Translations under genes and position numbers: made by a program
In this document: positions 62,221-64,000 of the stretch, piece by piece
Position numbering within the stretch: position 1 is the stretch's first letter
Layout of the letters: each line of letters begins with the position of its first letter
The notes under the pieces: model-generated
Seen by the model: only the letters and a program-made list of their open reading frames with translations
The model's database searches: none
Told to the model about the DNA's origin: nothing
Source: Pseudoxanthomonas sp. PXM02
GTDB lineage: Bacteria > Pseudomonadota > Gammaproteobacteria > Xanthomonadales > Xanthomonadaceae
DNA length: 64,000 bases
Reading direction: 5' to 3'
Assembly (NCBI RefSeq): GCF_014851805.1
Contig: NZ_JACVAK010000003.1
Coordinates: forward strand, 271,501-335,500

Positions 62221-63871
62221 AACTATTGGTGGGGTCCAGCCCGCGGTAGAACGTGGCCAGCGCCGGCTTGGCGCGATAGAGATGGCCGACATTGTGCTCG
62301 GCTGGGTACTCGGCACCGCGCGCATCGAGCAGCGCCCACAAACGATGCTCCACCACCAGCGGATCGACGCCCTTCTTCACGATGTAGTCCTGGTGGAAGA
62401 CATGGCAGAAGAAGTGGCCGTAGTAGAGGCGCGCGATCATCGTGGTCGCCACGTCGGCCGGCAGATGCTCGACCCAGTCGCGATCGTTGCGCCGCAGGGC
62501 GACGTCCAATGCGACGATGTCCTCCACCTGCGTCGCATGCACCGCGCGGTAGCGCACCGCCGCGCCCGCGACGGCGAAGCGCAGCAGGAAGGCTTTGCGG
62601 CCTTCGTCGGCATCGCAGGCGAAGAAGGCACCATCGCGATCGCCGAAGAAGTCATGCAGAAAAGCCCGCGTGGCGTCGGCATCGCGCGTTGAGACCTTCA
62701 GCAGCAGATGGTGCTCATAACGGTCGCGGTATGCGCGCAGCCGCGGCGGCAGGTGGTCGGGCAGCAGCGCGGTCAGCGACTGCAGCACACGGTCAGTCAG
62801 TCCGCGCAGGCCGAGCCGCTCGCACCAGCCATCCATGCGACTCTTCAACGCGAATGCACCGGGGACCTTGTCGGTGCCGAAGCGATCGATCAGCAGGAAG
62901 GTGTCCTTTCCGTACCGGTCGCCGATGTCGAACGCATCGCGGTGCAGGTATTCGCCGGCAATCGGCAGGCGCTCGAACGCGGTCAACAGATGGCGACGCA
63001 CCTCGGTGAGGTCGTCCGGATCGTTGCTGCCGATGTAGAAGACCGACGCCGCCTCCTTCTCGAAGGTATCCAGTCTCACGGCGAACACGGCGAGCCGGCC
63101 TGCGCATCCCGAGGCTTCGTGCAGGCGCGACGGATCGGCGTTGTAGCGGGCGGGCGTGGGGGCGTCGACCTGCCGGACATGCGCGGCATAGCGTGGATCG
63201 GACGCTGCGCGTGAGGGATCGTGGACGACGGCATCCGTCGTGTAATCGCCCGATTGCAGCCGCGAAAGAATCTCCTCCGGCGTGTCGCCCAGCGTGATGC
63301 CCAGATGGTTGACCAGCCGCAGCGTGCCGTCTTCGCCCAGCTGCGCATACAGCGCCAGCTCGGTATAGGCCGGTCCACGCCGCACCAGCGCCCCGCCGGA
63401 GTTGTTACAGACGCCGCCAAGCACCGATGCGCCGATGCACGAAGAACCAATGACCGAGTGCGGTTCGCGCCCCAGTGGCGCCAGTCGCTTCTCCAGCACA
63501 TCCAGCGTCGCCCCCGGCAGGCAGACCACCTGACGCCCCTCATCCAGCAGCTGCACGCCGCCAAGGCGCAACGTGCTGATCAGGACGACGCCGCGGTCGT
63601 ACCCGTCGCCATCCGGCGTCGAACCACCGGTCAGGCCCGTGTTGGCCGCCTGCAGAAGCACGATGCGATCGGCCGCCACGACCGCCTGCAGCACCCGCCA
63701 CAGCTCCAGCAGGGTTCCTGGGCGTGCCACCGCCAGCACCGGGCCGTCGCCGAAGCGGTAGCCCTTGCGATAGCGCCGTGTGGCGCGGTCGCCGGTCAGG
63801 ACATGGCGATGGCCGATGGTCTCGCGCAGTCGCGCCAGCAGGACATCGTCAGAAAGGACTTCAACGGGCAT
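62156..63871 (-). CDS. dld: Quinone-dependent D-lactate dehydrogenase
   Basis: The product is 571 residues from the ATG at 63871, the same length as E. coli Dld. An FAD-binding domain has LLQAANTGLTGGSTPDG, GRQVVCLPGATLD and CNNSGGALVRRGPAYTE. The membrane-binding middle domain and a cap follow, with YHHLLLKVS-type RYEHHLLLKVS and a C-terminal EHNVGHLYRAKP. It oxidises D-lactate to pyruvate and passes electrons to quinones at the inner membrane. Its 3' end overlaps the BrkB-type gene by 65 bases in the opposite direction. Confidence 0.96.
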   Translation of the reverse strand: MPVEVLSDDVLLARLRETIGHRHVLTGDRATRRYRKGYRFGDGPVLAVARPGTLLELWRVLQAVVAADRIVLLQAANTGLTGGSTPDGDGYDRGVVLISTLRLGGVQLLDEGRQVVCLPGATLDVLEKRLAPLGREPHSVIGSSCIGASVLGGVCNNSGGALVRRGPAYTELALYAQLGEDGTLRLVNHLGITLGDTPEEILSRLQSGDYTTDAVVHDPSRAASDPRYAAHVRQVDAPTPARYNADPSRLHEASGCAGRLAVFAVRLDTFEKEAASVFYIGSNDPDDLTEVRRHLLTAFERLPIAGEYLHRDAFDIGDRYGKDTFLLIDRFGTDKVPGAFALKSRMDGWCERLGLRGLTDRVLQSLTALLPDHLPPRLRAYRDRYEHHLLLKVSTRDADATRAFLHDFFGDRDGAFFACDADEGRKAFLLRFAVAGAAVRYRAVHATQVEDIVALDVALRRNDRDWVEHLPADVATTMIARLYYGHFFCHVFHQDYIVKKGVDPLVVEHRLWALLDARGAEYPAEHNVGHLYRAKPALATFYRGLDPTNSFNPGIGQTSKCRHWSEEDPPA

Positions 63872-63925
63872 GAACCCATGGTAGCGCGGCGGCGCCATGG
63901 CTCGTCGTGGCATCCTATGCGACCC

Positions 63926-64000
63926 ATGGCCCGCATCCCCGACGCCTTCATCGACGAACTGCTCGCCCGGACGGATATCGTCGAGGTGGTGGGCGGGCGC
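63926..64000 (+). CDS. dnaG: DNA primase, 5' end cut by the window
   Basis: The first 25 codons are present (MARIPDAFIDELLARTDIVEVVGGR). This is the conserved N-terminus of DnaG just before the CHC2 zinc-binding domain. The position after rpsU and yqeY matches the conserved macromolecular synthesis operon. The rest lies outside the window. Confidence 0.9.
   Translation, partial: MARIPDAFIDELLARTDIVEVVGGR

Overview
The window is roughly two-thirds G+C and densely coded, with many 4-base stop/start overlaps. Gene content points to the Xanthomonadaceae, probably close to Pseudoxanthomonas, Xanthomonas or Stenotrophomonas. The pointers are four TonB-dependent receptors, a xanthomonad-type N-acetylglucosamine (GlcNAc) locus, cytochrome c4 followed by two DsbA-like proteins, a plant-type glutamate-cysteine ligase, and rpsU leading towards dnaG. 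The genus is inferred from gene content only. I see no tRNA, rRNA, CRISPR array, prophage or insertion sequence. The only repetitive elements are two REP-like inverted repeats.

Layout. 0-2.8 kb: the tail of an unknown gene, a DUF2272 protein and a large lipoprotein. 2.8-6.2 kb (-): an ECF sigma factor overlapping a Ser/Thr kinase. 6.4-9.2 kb (-): gshA, a small secreted protein and engB. 9.3-12.6 kb (+): cytochrome c4, two DsbA-like proteins and an endonuclease/phosphatase-fold protein. 12.6-13.9 kb (-): an EAL phosphodiesterase. 14.0-18.6 kb (-): a Fur-type siderophore uptake unit (receptor, DUF3649, PepSY, DUF3325). 18.9-21.7 kb (-): a second receptor. 21.9-27.6 kb: a TauE-type permease, slt, cca, a DUF3011 protein and an LprI/MliC lipoprotein.

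27.6-35.0 kb is a coherent envelope-remodelling locus. A two-component system (-) is divergent from a five-gene operon (+): an ArnT/GT83-like transferase, a PAP2 phosphatase, an EptA-type phosphoethanolamine transferase, a dolichol-phosphate-mannose-synthase-like GT2 enzyme, and a small LAB_N membrane protein. The set looks built to modify lipid A phosphates.

35.0-51.7 kb: after a PQQ-type sugar dehydrogenase lipoprotein comes a GlcNAc/chitin-oligosaccharide locus. The left arm (-) is nagP, a LacI repressor gene, nagB-II, nagA and nagX. The right arm (+) is a glucokinase-type kinase, two tandem paralogous TonB receptors and a GH20 hexosaminidase. Two matching LacI-type palindromes lie between the arms. 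The receptors would import oligosaccharide, the hexosaminidase would trim it, NagP would import GlcNAc, and the kinase, NagA and NagB-II would feed it into fructose-6-phosphate.

51.8-56.9 kb: a VanZ protein, a MidA-type methyltransferase, and an Anbu proteasome-like protease facing an alpha-E/circularly permuted ATP-grasp pair. The transglutaminase usually found with this set is absent, and a REP element sits in the gap. 57.0-59.8 kb: a pteridine reductase, folK, folB and tsaD. 59.9-64.0 kb: rpsU, yqeY, a GNAT enzyme, a BrkB-type protein, dld (-) and the start of dnaG.
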